A stretch of DNA of 64,000 nt, from positions 62,001-126,000 of the forward strand of contig CAJTLN010000001.1 of NCBI GenBank assembly GCA_910577505.1, written 5' to 3'. The translations under genes were made by a program, and so were the position numbers. Origin of the DNA: an uncultured Bacilli bacterium (GTDB lineage Bacteria; Bacillota_I; Bacilli_A; RF39; UBA660). The notes under the pieces were generated by a model, which was not told the origin of the DNA, made no database searches, and saw only the letters and a program-made list of their open reading frames with translations. Positions 42,076 through 50,298 of the stretch are shown in pieces (position 1 is the first letter of the stretch; the number at the start of each line of letters is the position of its first letter).

Positions 42076-43242
42076 TTATCCCACTTCTTTTTGCTTTTCT
42101 TCACTATTATAACATAAACCTAAATTAAACATCTCTTCTAATAATGGATTATTACAATTATCATGTCCTTTTACTGACATTTCTAATGGCAAACCAACTA
42201 TAACTGGAAAGTCATTCATTTCTATACCATGAAAATGATAAGCAACTCTTCTAAAAGTTCTAATAAATTTATCTGTTATATTTTCCTGAATATTGTCTAT
42301 ATTCTCTGCTATAAATAATAAATGTTCTTTTATTTCTTTATAAATCTCATCTTTTTTATCTTTTAACACATTTAATTCCTCAAAGCTATAAATAATATTT
42401 GAATTATATCTATTTATTAATAAAGGAAAAGCTAATACATCTTTAATTCCAAGGCTTTTAAGTAATCCTAAAGTTATTGTTAAAGCAATTACTGCCCATG
42501 GACTAACTTCATTAATATTTTCTATTGAAGTATTAACTCTTTCATTCTCACTTAATCCTTTTCCTATAGAATACATTTTTCTTCTAATTTTTTTACTAAA
42601 AGAAATATATTCTTCATCATCAGGTAAATCAATATCTTGATCTTTTTGAATAGCATAGAAATAAGCTTTATCTTCGCAAATGGCAAAACGTAATAGTGGT
42701 AGAGGATAAGATAATTTTCTTCCATCATCATTATATTTAACGATACTTATACTAAGTGCATAAGGAGTCTCCATAAATATTGCTTCTTTTATTAATTCTA
42801 CCTCTATATTAGCATCGAATTCCTTACTGTAACCAATATCTCTACATTTTTTAAATTTCTTTAACGTTTCATCTTGTAAAAAACCTATTCTTTTCTTAAA
42901 AAACTCTATTGGTTTACTAAAATCATCTACCATCATATTGGATAAAACAGTAGCTATTGTATATTTATCAATATCTTCTACTCTATCATAATCTAATTCA
43001 TCATAAAAAGATTCAGCTATTTCTAAATATTCTCCTATAACTTCTAACAAACCTTCTCTATCTCCAATTTTTAAACATGGTGGAACAACATTATTGTATT
43101 TTTTTAATACATTTTCATGTACATATTCACCATCTTTATTATTATAGACACTATAATAAATCCAATGTTTTAATCCACAATCAACAACCCCATTACGAGC
43201 TTCTAAATTTATTTCTTCTAATAATTCATTTAAACTTCTCAT
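42076..43242 (-). CDS. Hypothetical protein, first gene of the CYTH-PPC-kinase operon
   Basis: Unrecognised 388-residue, acidic, soluble protein without signal peptide. It has mixed helices and strands, with a central hydrophobic helix around residues 245-265 (WAVIALTITLGLLKSLGIK) that is probably buried rather than membrane-spanning. The ATG at 43242 follows TTGGGAGT. It ends six bases before the CYTH gene, so it should act in the same process. Confidence 0.68.
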   Translation of the reverse strand: MRSLNELLEEINLEARNGVVDCGLKHWIYYSVYNNKDGEYVHENVLKKYNNVVPPCLKIGDREGLLEVIGEYLEIAESFYDELDYDRVEDIDKYTIATVLSNMMVDDFSKPIEFFKKRIGFLQDETLKKFKKCRDIGYSKEFDANIEVELIKEAIFMETPYALSISIVKYNDDGRKLSYPLPLLRFAICEDKAYFYAIQKDQDIDLPDDEEYISFSKKIRRKMYSIGKGLSENERVNTSIENINEVSPWAVIALTITLGLLKSLGIKDVLAFPLLINRYNSNIIYSFEELNVLKDKKDEIYKEIKEHLLFIAENIDNIQENITDKFIRTFRRVAYHFHGIEMNDFPVIVGLPLEMSVKGHDNCNNPLLEEMFNLGLCYNSEEKQKEVG

Positions 43243-43278
43243 CTTAAACTCCCAAATTAAATAAAAAGTCTAAAAATA

Positions 43279-43797
43279 TTATTTTATTCTTCTTAAAAAA
43301 TCCAAACTTTTTACTTTTCTTAATTCTTTTTCTTGTTCATCCTGTGTAAATAAAACACCAATTCCACCACTATTATTCCAATCAATTACATGTTTTTCTC
43401 TATCATCAACAAGAATAGCATTACCACCATAAAATGCAGGTTGAACTACAGTAGATTTACTAACTTTAGGTGGCACAGAAATAATAGGTATAAATATATC
43501 TTGTTCTCTAAAATATAATATTTTTTCTTTTGCTTCATCCATAGTATGATTCTGTGTTAATAATTGTATTCTTTTTAACTTATGTTGAACTTCTCTTAAT
43601 ATATCTAAACTATTATTAATTTGTTTTGAAGAAAAAATATGTTCATGCCAGTCTATTAACTTAAAAGCCTCTTTAAATCCTCCAACTTGAGATGCAATAA
43701 TAGACATTCTTTCTTCAGTATCAATACATACCCCATCTATATCTATCATATACATTGTCTCTTGATTTACTAAGTTTAAAAAATCATATTCATTCAT
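43279..43797 (-). CDS. HAD-like phosphatase
   Basis: 172 residues. The N-terminal segment MYMIDIDGVCIDTEERM contains the HAD nucleophile motif DxDGV. IQLLTQNHTMDEAKEKI may be motif II, and NAILVDDREKHVIDWNNSGG is motif IV, where DD binds magnesium and the following part resembles polynucleotide 5'(3')-phosphatase or deoxyribonucleotidase types. The ATG at 43797 follows GAGGTGTAA. It starts 36 bases before the 388-residue gene and may belong to the same unit. Confidence 0.8.
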   Translation of the reverse strand: MNEYDFLNLVNQETMYMIDIDGVCIDTEERMSIIASQVGGFKEAFKLIDWHEHIFSSKQINNSLDILREVQHKLKRIQLLTQNHTMDEAKEKILYFREQDIFIPIISVPPKVSKSTVVQPAFYGGNAILVDDREKHVIDWNNSGGIGVLFTQDEQEKELRKVKSLDFLRRIK

Positions 43798-43863
43798 AAT
43801 TACACCTCAAATAAAAATTACAGATACCTAGTATATAATAATTATTAAAATATTTCAAATCAT

Positions 43864-43890
43864 TAAAAAAAGTCTTAATTAAGACTTTTT
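43864..43890 (-). terminator. Terminator of the 43.9 kb gene
   Basis: AAAAGTCTTAA (43868-43878) and TTAAGACTTTT (43879-43889) form a perfect palindrome with a T-run on the minus strand. It covers the stop codon. Confidence 0.82.
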
Positions 43891-44343
43891 CTTTATTCTT
43901 TTCAATAAGTTATTAATAAATCCTCCATGATTAATCCCAAAAGAATCATAAAACTCATCAACAGCCACCAAACATACTTCGGTCCATCTTTTATCATTAG
44001 GATTTTTATTAGAACACTTAGCTTTAACATCTTTTCTTGGCAATTTATTAATGTCTCCCCATAATGCATACCAACATCCATTATAATGAGCATCTCTATC
44101 AGGTATATCTAACCAAGGATTTACCATATAAGAAATTAATATTGCCCCAACATGATCATCAATCACCTTGTCTGGATTTAATTCTTTCATATTTTTAAAA
44201 TGATTTAAATATATTTTTAATTCTTCTCTAATTTCTTTAATGCGTTCTATTGTTACTCGTTCTAACAAACTTTCTTGAAATCTATTTAATAAAGAATCAA
44301 CAGAGTCATTTAAATATGGTAAATATTCGCTATAATCAAACAT
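43879..44343 (-). CDS. Hypothetical protein
   Basis: Unrecognised 154-residue soluble protein. Its middle part has a dense run of possible catalytic or metal-binding residues: DDHVGAILISYMVNP, then DIPDRDAHYNGCWYALWGD. It ends in a basic stretch. The ATG at 44343 is preferred over the in-frame TTG at 44352, though the ribosome site (GAGTTGG) is weak. Single gene unit before its own terminator. Confidence 0.62.
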   Translation of the reverse strand: MFDYSEYLPYLNDSVDSLLNRFQESLLERVTIERIKEIREELKIYLNHFKNMKELNPDKVIDDHVGAILISYMVNPWLDIPDRDAHYNGCWYALWGDINKLPRKDVKAKCSNKNPNDKRWTEVCLVAVDEFYDSFGINHGGFINNLLKRIKKKS

Positions 44344-44403
44344 TAAAACCAACTCGCTTTATAGCTTTGTATTATAATACATACACCTAATCTATGCAAA
44401 TAA

Positions 44404-44853
44404 CTACTTTTCTTTCTGCAGTTTATTACCCTTATCTTCAAATTTCTCTGCTTTAGCAGCCAAATCATCTAATGTTAATCCATTATATTCAACCATAGTT
44501 TTTAATATTCTTAATTTATTTATTAATGCTCTTTCTCTATCACTATAATTTAAAGCTCCTTGTAAAGAAATAGTACCTTTTTTATCTTGATCAATTAAAT
44601 CTTTCCATACTTCATCATCTACTATTTCCTGTTCTCTAATAGGTATCTTAAGCATCGGATTTTTAGCAAGATACCTCATTATTCTTCTTACTTCTCTTAT
44701 ACGCCTTAACATATCAAAAGAAGTTTGACAAAATCTCTCTTGTAAATCAGCCAAGAAAACAAGTTCATCCATTTTAGGATGACTACTATCATATTTAATT
44801 ATCGCAATCTTAACATCATTAAATGGCATCGTAAATGCATCCATTAAGTACAT
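44404..44853 (-). CDS. Hypothetical helical protein
   Basis: Unrecognised 149-residue protein, charged and mostly helical, with no membrane segment. A cluster of Arg residues (MLRRIREVRRIMRY, about residues 48-61) and a Lys/Glu-rich C-terminus stand out. The ATG at 44853 follows AAGGAGAAG and overlaps the end of the 45-residue frame upstream by 10 bases, suggesting coupled translation. Confidence 0.65.
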   Translation of the reverse strand: MYLMDAFTMPFNDVKIAIIKYDSSHPKMDELVFLADLQERFCQTSFDMLRRIREVRRIMRYLAKNPMLKIPIREQEIVDDEVWKDLIDQDKKGTISLQGALNYSDRERALINKLRILKTMVEYNGLTLDDLAAKAEKFEDKGNKLQKEK

Positions 44854-44981
44854 AATATCTTCTCCTTGATATAATACAATTCAAAAAAGTCCATCGCACC
44901 TAACTTATCAACATTATCAGGTCTATTATCAGCTAACCAAGACTCTAACTCTATCATTCTTTCTGCTGTTAATTTTTCCAT
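44844..44981 (-). CDS. Small acidic protein, 45 residues
   Basis: An open frame from ATG 44981 to TAA 44844 encodes 45 residues starting MEKLTAERMIELESWLADNR and ending in FFELYYIKEKILCT. AAAAGGGTGAT precedes the start. It overlaps the next gene's ribosome site and start codon by 10 bases, the pattern of coupled translation. It may be a short functional helical protein or a translational control frame for the downstream gene. No family is recognised. Confidence 0.62.
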   Translation of the reverse strand: MEKLTAERMIELESWLADNRPDNVDKLGAMDFFELYYIKEKILCT

Positions 44982-45001
44982 TTAATCACCCTTTTAAATA
45001 A

Positions 45002-45415
45002 CTATCTTTCACATTTATAACTATACTTTTTTCCATTATAAGTTACTTCACATACATAATTAGTACAAATTATTTTACCATCAAGAAGTTCTTCATCATC
45101 TATAACAGTTTTATAATTTCCATTACCATCAACATGTGAACAAGCTGTTTTTCTTGCTAAATCTATGTTAACACTTGGATAAGTAAATAATAAAATATAA
45201 ACTAAATAAATAAGTTTTAAACTACCAACAGTTATTCCAAATATTGCCAAACATTTTCCTTTTTCATTCTTCTTTTTTGTTTGACATAAACCAGCAATTC
45301 CTAAAATGATTCCTAAAAAAAGAGAAATCCAAGCACACCAAAAAGCTACAACCGAAACTTTATTATATTTTTCTTGGTTTTGTATATAACTTTCAGAATC
45401 ACTACTATCTTTCAT
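45002..45415 (-). CDS. DUF4190-like membrane protein
   Basis: 137 residues. Two hydrophobic segments at about 22-45 (VSVVAFWCAWISLFLGIILGIAGL) and 57-78 (AIFGITVGSLKLIYLVYILLF) with a short KKKNEKGK loop match DUF4190-type proteins. An exported tail carries four Cys (TACSHVDG, KIICTNYVCEV and YKCER) that could form disulfides. The ATG at 45415 follows TTAGGAGAA. Function unknown. Confidence 0.75.
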   Translation of the reverse strand: MKDSSDSESYIQNQEKYNKVSVVAFWCAWISLFLGIILGIAGLCQTKKKNEKGKCLAIFGITVGSLKLIYLVYILLFTYPSVNIDLARKTACSHVDGNGNYKTVIDDEELLDGKIICTNYVCEVTYNGKKYSYKCER

Positions 45416-45503
45416 AAAATTCTCCTAATCTTAAATCGAATACATTATTACTTAAAACAAATTAACATTGATAGTTGAATTTATAATTCTATATTCTAGT
45501 TTC

Positions 45504-46196
45504 CTACTTACCCATCCCTTTTTTTTCTGGAAAATTTAAAGTTTCTACATAGTCACGCATATTTTTTATTACTTCTTGTTGTTGATAATTTAAACCAGAT
45601 ATACCTAACATTCTTTTTGCATCCAAACTTTGTATAAAAATAGTTTTTTTAGTATCAGGGCCTTTTTCTTGATCTAATGTTGGATTTCCTCCCATTAATT
45701 GATTATATATAGAAGGAAGAACTTCTTTCGAAAATTGTCCAACAAAATTCATTCTAAATTCTTGAATAACACTTTGTTCACCTGTATGTATATCTGTTAC
45801 AATTAATTGATAATGACAAATACCATCATCTTTTACTTTTATAGACACAAAAGATGCTTTAGTTTTATCAGCAATAGCTTTTTTATACGTTTCAACTATA
45901 TCTTTAGTTTCAATATGTTCTTCTGTTTTTTTATCCTCTTCATTTAGTAAAGCAAGAATTTTATCAATTTTATGTGCTGGAGGATAAAATCTATAGGCAC
46001 CATCTACAAATTTACAAACCCAATCAAAATGATCCGGATTAGCATGAAAAGCTGCCACAGCTTCAGGTTTTCTATACTCGACATATCCTTGTTTTGCAAC
46101 ATCTTCTGCTTCCTTCTTACTACTAGCTTTATTAAATGCCTCTCCTAGCTTACCAAAGCCTTCTCTAATTTCATTGCCTAATTCTTCTCCAGCCAT
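45504..46196 (-). CDS. Hypothetical protein
   Basis: Unrecognised 230-residue soluble protein. It starts MAGEELGNEIREGFGKLGEA, has a helical N-terminus, then a region with AYRFYPPAHKIDK and strands such as SFVSIKVKDDGICHYQLIV. It shows no export signal. The ATG at 46196 follows GAGGTGAA; the in-frame start at 46205 overlaps that site. It lies alone downstream of cysK. Confidence 0.65.
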   Translation of the reverse strand: MAGEELGNEIREGFGKLGEAFNKASSKKEAEDVAKQGYVEYRKPEAVAAFHANPDHFDWVCKFVDGAYRFYPPAHKIDKILALLNEEDKKTEEHIETKDIVETYKKAIADKTKASFVSIKVKDDGICHYQLIVTDIHTGEQSVIQEFRMNFVGQFSKEVLPSIYNQLMGGNPTLDQEKGPDTKKTIFIQSLDAKRMLGISGLNYQQQEVIKNMRDYVETLNFPEKKGMGK

Positions 46197-46255
46197 ATAA
46201 TTCACCTCTATAATAATTTTATATAATAAACATTAGTAATGTCAATTTAAATAAA

Positions 46256-47215
46256 TTACAAATTATTAATAGATATTATTCTCAACTGATTTGAAACTAA
46301 ATTACTATCATTATTAATTGGTTTAACTAAATCAGTAGTTAAATACTTTTTAAAATCATCCGCAAAAGTAGTGACAATATTTTCACCATCTAAAGCTGTA
46401 ATAACGGCAGCTAATAAATTAGCACCACTAGATATGCCAACTCCTAATCCATAATTCTTAGCTAAAATTCTTGTCATATTTATTGCATCTTCATCATCTA
46501 TAGTAATTATTTCATCTATTATATTTTTATCAACAAGACTAGGAATAAAGTCATCACCAATACCTTCTATTCTATGACTGCCAACATTTATACCTTTACT
46601 CATAATTGGCATCTGTTCTGGTTCCAAAGCAATTATTTTTGCTTTATCATTTACTTCCTTTATTCTCTTAGCTATCCCCATTAAAGTTCCGCCTGTACCA
46701 ATACCACTAACATATCCATCTATTCTAGACACACTGTCTATTATCTCTAATCCTGTTGTATAATAATGAGCCTCCATATTCTTTATATTATCAAATTGAT
46801 TAGGTCTAAAGCCATCTATCTCTTTAGCTAATTCATCAGCTCTTCTAATAGCTTCTTTAAATCCCCCATCCTTTTTAGATACTAAATACACTTTAGCTCC
46901 ATAAAGTTTCATTATTTCAATTCTCTCTTTACTTGCCCAATCTGGCATAAAAATATGAACATCATGTCCATAATAAGAACCAATCGCAGCAAAAGAAATT
47001 CCAGTATTTCCACTTGTCGCTTCAACTATTGGTTGACCCTTTTCTAAGCTTCTATCCTTATAAGACTCATTAATAATATAATAAGCTAATCTATCTTTAA
47101 TACTTCCTGTATAATTGTAATATTCTAACTTAGCAAAAACATTCACTACTTTTTCTTTATATTCAACTTTTATTTCTATCATAGGTGTATTACCTATTAA
47201 TCTTTCTATATTCAT
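46256..47215 (-). CDS. cysK: Cysteine synthase family PLP enzyme
   Basis: O-acetylserine sulfhydrylase-type enzyme of fold type II; it makes cysteine from O-acetylserine and sulfide, or a related reaction. NVFAKLEYYNYTGSIKDR carries the PLP Lys (about residue 40), VEATSGNTGIS is the substrate-binding loop, and GIGTGGTLMG binds the phosphate. The 319-residue length is normal. Other members make cystathionine-like products, so the exact substrate is not certain, but the leader peptide with four Cys codons supports a cysteine role. AAGGATAA precedes the ATG. Confidence 0.9.
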   Translation of the reverse strand: MNIERLIGNTPMIEIKVEYKEKVVNVFAKLEYYNYTGSIKDRLAYYIINESYKDRSLEKGQPIVEATSGNTGISFAAIGSYYGHDVHIFMPDWASKERIEIMKLYGAKVYLVSKKDGGFKEAIRRADELAKEIDGFRPNQFDNIKNMEAHYYTTGLEIIDSVSRIDGYVSGIGTGGTLMGIAKRIKEVNDKAKIIALEPEQMPIMSKGINVGSHRIEGIGDDFIPSLVDKNIIDEIITIDDEDAINMTRILAKNYGLGVGISSGANLLAAVITALDGENIVTTFADDFKKYLTTDLVKPINNDSNLVSNQLRIISINNL

Positions 47216-47287
47216 GTTTATCCTTCTTTCTATTTAATATATGTAAAAAAGACAACATCGTATAGTATTTACCATTTTTTTAAACAT

Positions 47288-47342
47288 AAAAAAGACCTCC
47301 TTCACAATGGTGTATAAACCCATTACAAAGAAAGTCTTTTTT
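47288..47342 (-). terminator. Attenuator terminator upstream of cysK
   Basis: The two 23-base arms (47320-47342 and 47288-47310) pair along their whole length with several G-U pairs around a 9-base loop. The second arm ends in a T-run on the minus strand. It lies between the Cys-rich leader frame and the cysK gene, so transcription must pass it to reach cysK. Confidence 0.88.
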
Positions 47343-47351
47343 ATCTATGTA

Positions 47352-47420
47352 TTATGAGTTTACACGAAAAAAAGATTTTTTATAACAGCAACAACAATTT
47401 AATAAAAAAATTTTTTTCAT
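47352..47420 (-). CDS. Cys-rich leader peptide of cysK (22 residues)
   Basis: The frame from ATG 47420 to TAA 47352 encodes 22 residues, MKKIFLLNCCCCYKKSFFRV plus NS, with four Cys codons in a row (TGT TGT TGC TGT, 47385-47396). The ribosome site GAGGAGAG is strong and well placed. The frame stops 9 bases before the first arm of a strong terminator. This is the classic layout of ribosome-mediated attenuation: stalling at Cys codons when charged tRNA-Cys is scarce would prevent the terminator from forming. Not reported in any annotation I know of for this family of bacteria. Confidence 0.85.
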   Translation of the reverse strand: MKKIFLLNCCCCYKKSFFRVNS

Positions 47421-47442
47421 ATAAATCTCTCCTCGTATTCGT

Positions 47443-47471
47443 ATTATAACATAAATCTTAATAACTTTCAT
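47443..47471 (-). promoter_or_regulatory. Promoter of the cysK leader
   Basis: TATAAT (47443-47448) on the minus strand and a weak -35 ATGAAA (47466-47471) are 17 bases apart. A start near 47436 leaves a 15-base 5' leader before the Cys peptide. Confidence 0.65.
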
Positions 47472-47496
47472 TTTTTCTAAAAGTATCCATGCAAAC

Positions 47497-47525
47497 TTGT
47501 TAATTATCTTTCATTATGCTATAAT
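47497..47525 (+). promoter_or_regulatory. Promoter of the CYTH-tmk-like operon
   Basis: TTGTTA (47497-47502) and TATAAT (47520-47525) are spaced by 17 bases. The transcript would start with a small CCCA/TGGG hairpin. Confidence 0.75.
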
Positions 47526-47583
47526 AAACCCACTTTTGGGGTAAAAATATTTATTACATAATTAAGAATAAGAGGGAATACTT

Positions 47584-48174
47584 ATGAAACAAGTCGAAAT
47601 AACTACAATAGTTAAAAAAAACTTAAAAGAAATTGATAATATTCTTTCTAAACAAGGATTTAAAATTATAAGAAAAAGTAATATAAAAGACAGATATATG
47701 TCTCAAGAAACAAAAAAATTAAACAAAGATAATATTATAGAGATATTATCAAAAAGCTTAATAATCAGATATTTAAATGTTAATAATAAAGATATAATTA
47801 AAAAGTTAACTTATAAAAATAAAAACATAAATAATAATAAACTATTAACAGAAGAAAAAATAGATATTAATGTAGATGATTTAGATAAAACAGAACGATT
47901 ACTCTCAGCTGTAGGTTTTGAAAAATTAATTGATGTTAACTATGATGTTATTGTCTATCAAAAAGATAATCTTGAATTTGCTTTTCAACAAGTAGAAGGA
48001 CTAGGTCTTTTATTAGAATATGAAAGCACAAAAGATTATGAAAATTATACAAATAATGAAATATTAGAAGAAAAGAAAAAAATGATTGATGAAGTAAAAA
48101 AATATAACATAGATATTTCTAATGATTTTGACATAAAAAAAGCATTCGAATTAATAAAAAAGAGGTTTGATTAA
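47584..48174 (+). CDS. CYTH-domain protein, class IV adenylate cyclase/thiamine-triphosphatase type
   Basis: The 196-residue protein begins MKQVEITTIVKKNLKEIDNI, with the EITT form of the ExExK motif, then DRYM, SLIIRYLN, KKLTYKN, TEEKID, VNYDVIVYQ, FAFQQVEGLGLLLEYE. This order of strands matches CyaB-like CYTH domains. Whether it makes cAMP or hydrolyses a triphosphate is unclear. The ATG at 47584 follows AGAGGGAAT. It is followed 2 bases later by a thymidylate-kinase-like gene, so the two form an operon. Confidence 0.85.
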   Translation: MKQVEITTIVKKNLKEIDNILSKQGFKIIRKSNIKDRYMSQETKKLNKDNIIEILSKSLIIRYLNVNNKDIIKKLTYKNKNINNNKLLTEEKIDINVDDLDKTERLLSAVGFEKLIDVNYDVIVYQKDNLEFAFQQVEGLGLLLEYESTKDYENYTNNEILEEKKKMIDEVKKYNIDISNDFDIKKAFELIKKRFD

Positions 48175-48176
48175 TT

Positions 48177-48755
48177 ATGATTATAGTAATAACTGGATTA
48201 GATGGAAGTGGAACTTCTACAATAGCCAAAAAATTAAATGAACTAGATCCAAATTCTTATATATTTAGAACTCCTAGTAGTGAATATTCTGATCGAAAAT
48301 CTATTGACATAAATATAAAAAAAGAATCAGACACAGCCCATATGCTTTACTATTTATCATCAGTAGTATATATGTCAGATTACATAAAAAAACATTGTGA
48401 TTATAAAAATAAAAATGTATATATCTTAAGATACCTAATAGATACAGTAGTATCCAACCGCGTTGCAGGTACTCATATTAATTTAGATTATAATATATAT
48501 GGTAACCATCTATTAGAACCTGACTTAACAATTTTTATGCAAGTAAATGAAGATGAAAGACAAAAAAGATTATTTATAAGAGGAAAAGATTCTTTAGATA
48601 AAACATTAGATGATGAACAAATAAGAAATAAGTTCTTAAAAGAATTCAATCAATTACTAGATCCAAATAAAACTATATATGTTGATAACAATAAAGATAT
48701 CAACATAGTAGCTGAAGAAACATTAAAAAGAATTTATGAATTCTCAAACAAATAA
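48177..48755 (+). CDS. Thymidylate kinase-like P-loop kinase
   Basis: 192-residue kinase of the dTMP-kinase fold. VITGLDGSGTSTIAKKL is the P-loop and TVVSNRVAGTH contains the acceptor-binding Arg; PDLTIFMQVNEDERQKRLFIRG matches the Walker B/lid segment. The typical thymidylate kinase DR-x-x-x-S-x-x-AYQ motif is altered (NRVAGTHINL), so the substrate may be another nucleotide or small molecule. It begins two bases after the CYTH gene; a shared role in handling phosphorylated compounds is inferred. Confidence 0.82.
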   Translation: MIIVITGLDGSGTSTIAKKLNELDPNSYIFRTPSSEYSDRKSIDINIKKESDTAHMLYYLSSVVYMSDYIKKHCDYKNKNVYILRYLIDTVVSNRVAGTHINLDYNIYGNHLLEPDLTIFMQVNEDERQKRLFIRGKDSLDKTLDDEQIRNKFLKEFNQLLDPNKTIYVDNNKDINIVAEETLKRIYEFSNK

Positions 48756-48777
48756 AACCAGTATTAATACTGGTTTT
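48754..48777. terminator. Bidirectional terminator
   Basis: AAAACCAGTATT (48754-48765) and AATACTGGTTTT (48766-48777) form a perfect palindrome between two convergent genes. Confidence 0.87.
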
Positions 48778-48785
48778 ATTTATAA

Positions 48786-49241
48786 CTAATATTCTAAGAC
48801 TTTTTTTAGTATGCCTTCATAATCTACATGTTCTATATTTCGATTATTATCTTTATCCATACCAAGTATAAAGTACAACTTATCCATTGTCATATCTTCT
48901 AAATCAGTATACCCATGCATCATAAACAATCTAATACTTTTAATAATGCTTTTTAATCTTTCACAAATTTTCTTATTATCTTGTTTAATCAATTCAAAAA
49001 CTTTATCTTTATCAACACTAGTCTTTTTAATATTACCTTTTAATTCTTCATACTTTTCTATATCATTTAATTTGTATTTAGCATGACCAACATTCCAATA
49101 TTCACTAGAGACTTCTCCAATAAAAGAATAATCATCATGTAAATTAATATCATCAACATGACTATAAAAATTATCCAAACATTCTAAAAATCTATCTACA
49201 ACTTCTGAATAATCTCTAACTATAATAAATATATTTCTCAT
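48786..49241 (-). CDS. Hypothetical protein
   Basis: Unrecognised 151-residue, acidic, soluble protein; mostly helical (KKICERLKSIIKSIRLFMMH, then EDMTMDKLYFILGMD). The ATG at 49241 has no clear ribosome site. It follows the 49.3 kb gene by 33 bases and may be translated from the same message. Confidence 0.58.
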   Translation of the reverse strand: MRNIFIIVRDYSEVVDRFLECLDNFYSHVDDINLHDDYSFIGEVSSEYWNVGHAKYKLNDIEKYEELKGNIKKTSVDKDKVFELIKQDNKKICERLKSIIKSIRLFMMHGYTDLEDMTMDKLYFILGMDKDNNRNIEHVDYEGILKKVLEY

Positions 49242-49274
49242 TAAAATAGTTGTTAAAGTAAAATCTAAATTTAA

Positions 49275-49976
49275 TTATTTCTTAAGTATTTGATGCATCT
49301 CAGTAGGAAAAACTAAATTATTAAAATATTTATTTATATAATATTGTCTTGTTTCTAAATCCTCAGGATATAAAAATGGTGTTGAAAATTCAAAATCTAT
49401 TGGAGGAACTGGTACAAAATCATTCTTTTCATCTAAATTAACATTCTCATAATGAAAATTTTGGTCCATTCTTAAAATAGATAGTAATATTTGAAAAGCT
49501 AATTCGCTGCCAACTTCCTTATTACCCTTTACATAATTAGATTCCAATATAAAAGTATAATCATAATCCATCATACAATAATTTACATAATCTCTTATCT
49601 CTACTCCTTTTTCAGGATGCATATTAAAATATTCTAATAAATTAGTAAAATTACCAGAACCAATTTTTTCTACTAAAGTTCCCTTTTCGTAATATTTCTC
49701 TTCTATATTCTGACATTTAGCTAATCTATATAAAGGTGTTCTATTATCAAAGAATCTATTTATAACATAAGACCAATAAACTTCAGCATAGGAAAAAAAT
49801 TCTGTTGTTAAAGGTTTTGTTTTAGATAATGGTTTAAATATCACAATTTTACCATTCATTTCATATATTGGAAAATACTTTTTACTTTTAACCACTCCAC
49901 TAGCTTCAACATTTAAGTTACCTTTTCTTCCATTGTAATCAACTTCTAAAGGCTTTAATAATTCTTTTATTTCCAT
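49275..49976 (-). CDS. Hypothetical protein, weakly HipA-like
   Basis: 233 residues. The segment IVIFKPLSKTKPLTTEFFSYAEVYW, with a possible nucleotide-binding Lys followed by a Glu helix, and later MDQNFHYENV and PIDFEFSTPF, recall the HipA-like kinase fold. The order of features fits but no diagnostic motif is complete. The ATG at 49976 is preferred, with GAGAGATG upstream. No antitoxin gene of HipB type is adjacent, so a toxin role is not supported. Confidence 0.55.
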   Translation of the reverse strand: MEIKELLKPLEVDYNGRKGNLNVEASGVVKSKKYFPIYEMNGKIVIFKPLSKTKPLTTEFFSYAEVYWSYVINRFFDNRTPLYRLAKCQNIEEKYYEKGTLVEKIGSGNFTNLLEYFNMHPEKGVEIRDYVNYCMMDYDYTFILESNYVKGNKEVGSELAFQILLSILRMDQNFHYENVNLDEKNDFVPVPPIDFEFSTPFLYPEDLETRQYYINKYFNNLVFPTEMHQILKK

Positions 49977-50030
49977 AACAAAACATCTCTCTTGCAACAT
50001 ATTCTATCATAACAATTATATTATTACATG

Positions 50031-50057
50031 AAAAAAGTCCATACGATATGGACCTTT
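50031..50057 (-). terminator. Terminator of tRNA-Trp
   Basis: GTCCATA (50037-50043) and TATGGAC (50047-50053) form the stem with loop CGA; a T-run follows on the minus strand just after the tRNA gene. Confidence 0.87.
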
Positions 50058-50067
50058 AAATTCTTAA

Positions 50068-50141
50068 TGGCAGGGGTAGCAGGAGTTGAACCCACATCAG
50101 CGGTTTTGGAGACCGTTATTCTACCATTGAACTATACCCCT
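50068..50141 (-). tRNA. tRNA-Trp (CCA anticodon), CCA end encoded
   Basis: The minus strand gives a full cloverleaf. The acceptor arm is AGGGGTA/TACCCCT with discriminator G and encoded CCA. The D-arm is TAGTTCAATGGTA, the anticodon loop CTCCAAA (anticodon CCA), and the T-arm GTGGGTTCAACTCCTGC. The CCA anticodon reads UGG only, so UGA stays a stop codon. A promoter lies upstream at 50160-50187. Confidence 0.97.
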
Positions 50142-50159
50142 AAAAAAGTAAGCAACTTA

Positions 50160-50187
50160 ATTATAACATATTTTTTTATTATGTAAA
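50160..50187 (-). promoter_or_regulatory. Promoter of tRNA-Trp
   Basis: TTTACA (50182-50187) and TATAAT (50160-50165) on the minus strand are 16 bases apart. Confidence 0.75.
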
Positions 50188-50298
50188 CAAAATATCCCTT
50201 AAATTTCCATAAAAATATCTTTATTTAAAGAATATTTTTACTATATACAATTCAAATATCATCAAGTATTATATAAAAATGGCATTTTTGGCAGAATA

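Noticed and set aside
47216..47480. T-box upstream of cysK
   Set aside because: No GGTGGTACCGCG-type box or specifier stem is present. The Cys-rich leader frame plus terminator explains the region better.
49275..49976. HipBA toxin-antitoxin module
   Set aside because: The HipA similarity is partial and no helix-turn-helix antitoxin gene is adjacent.
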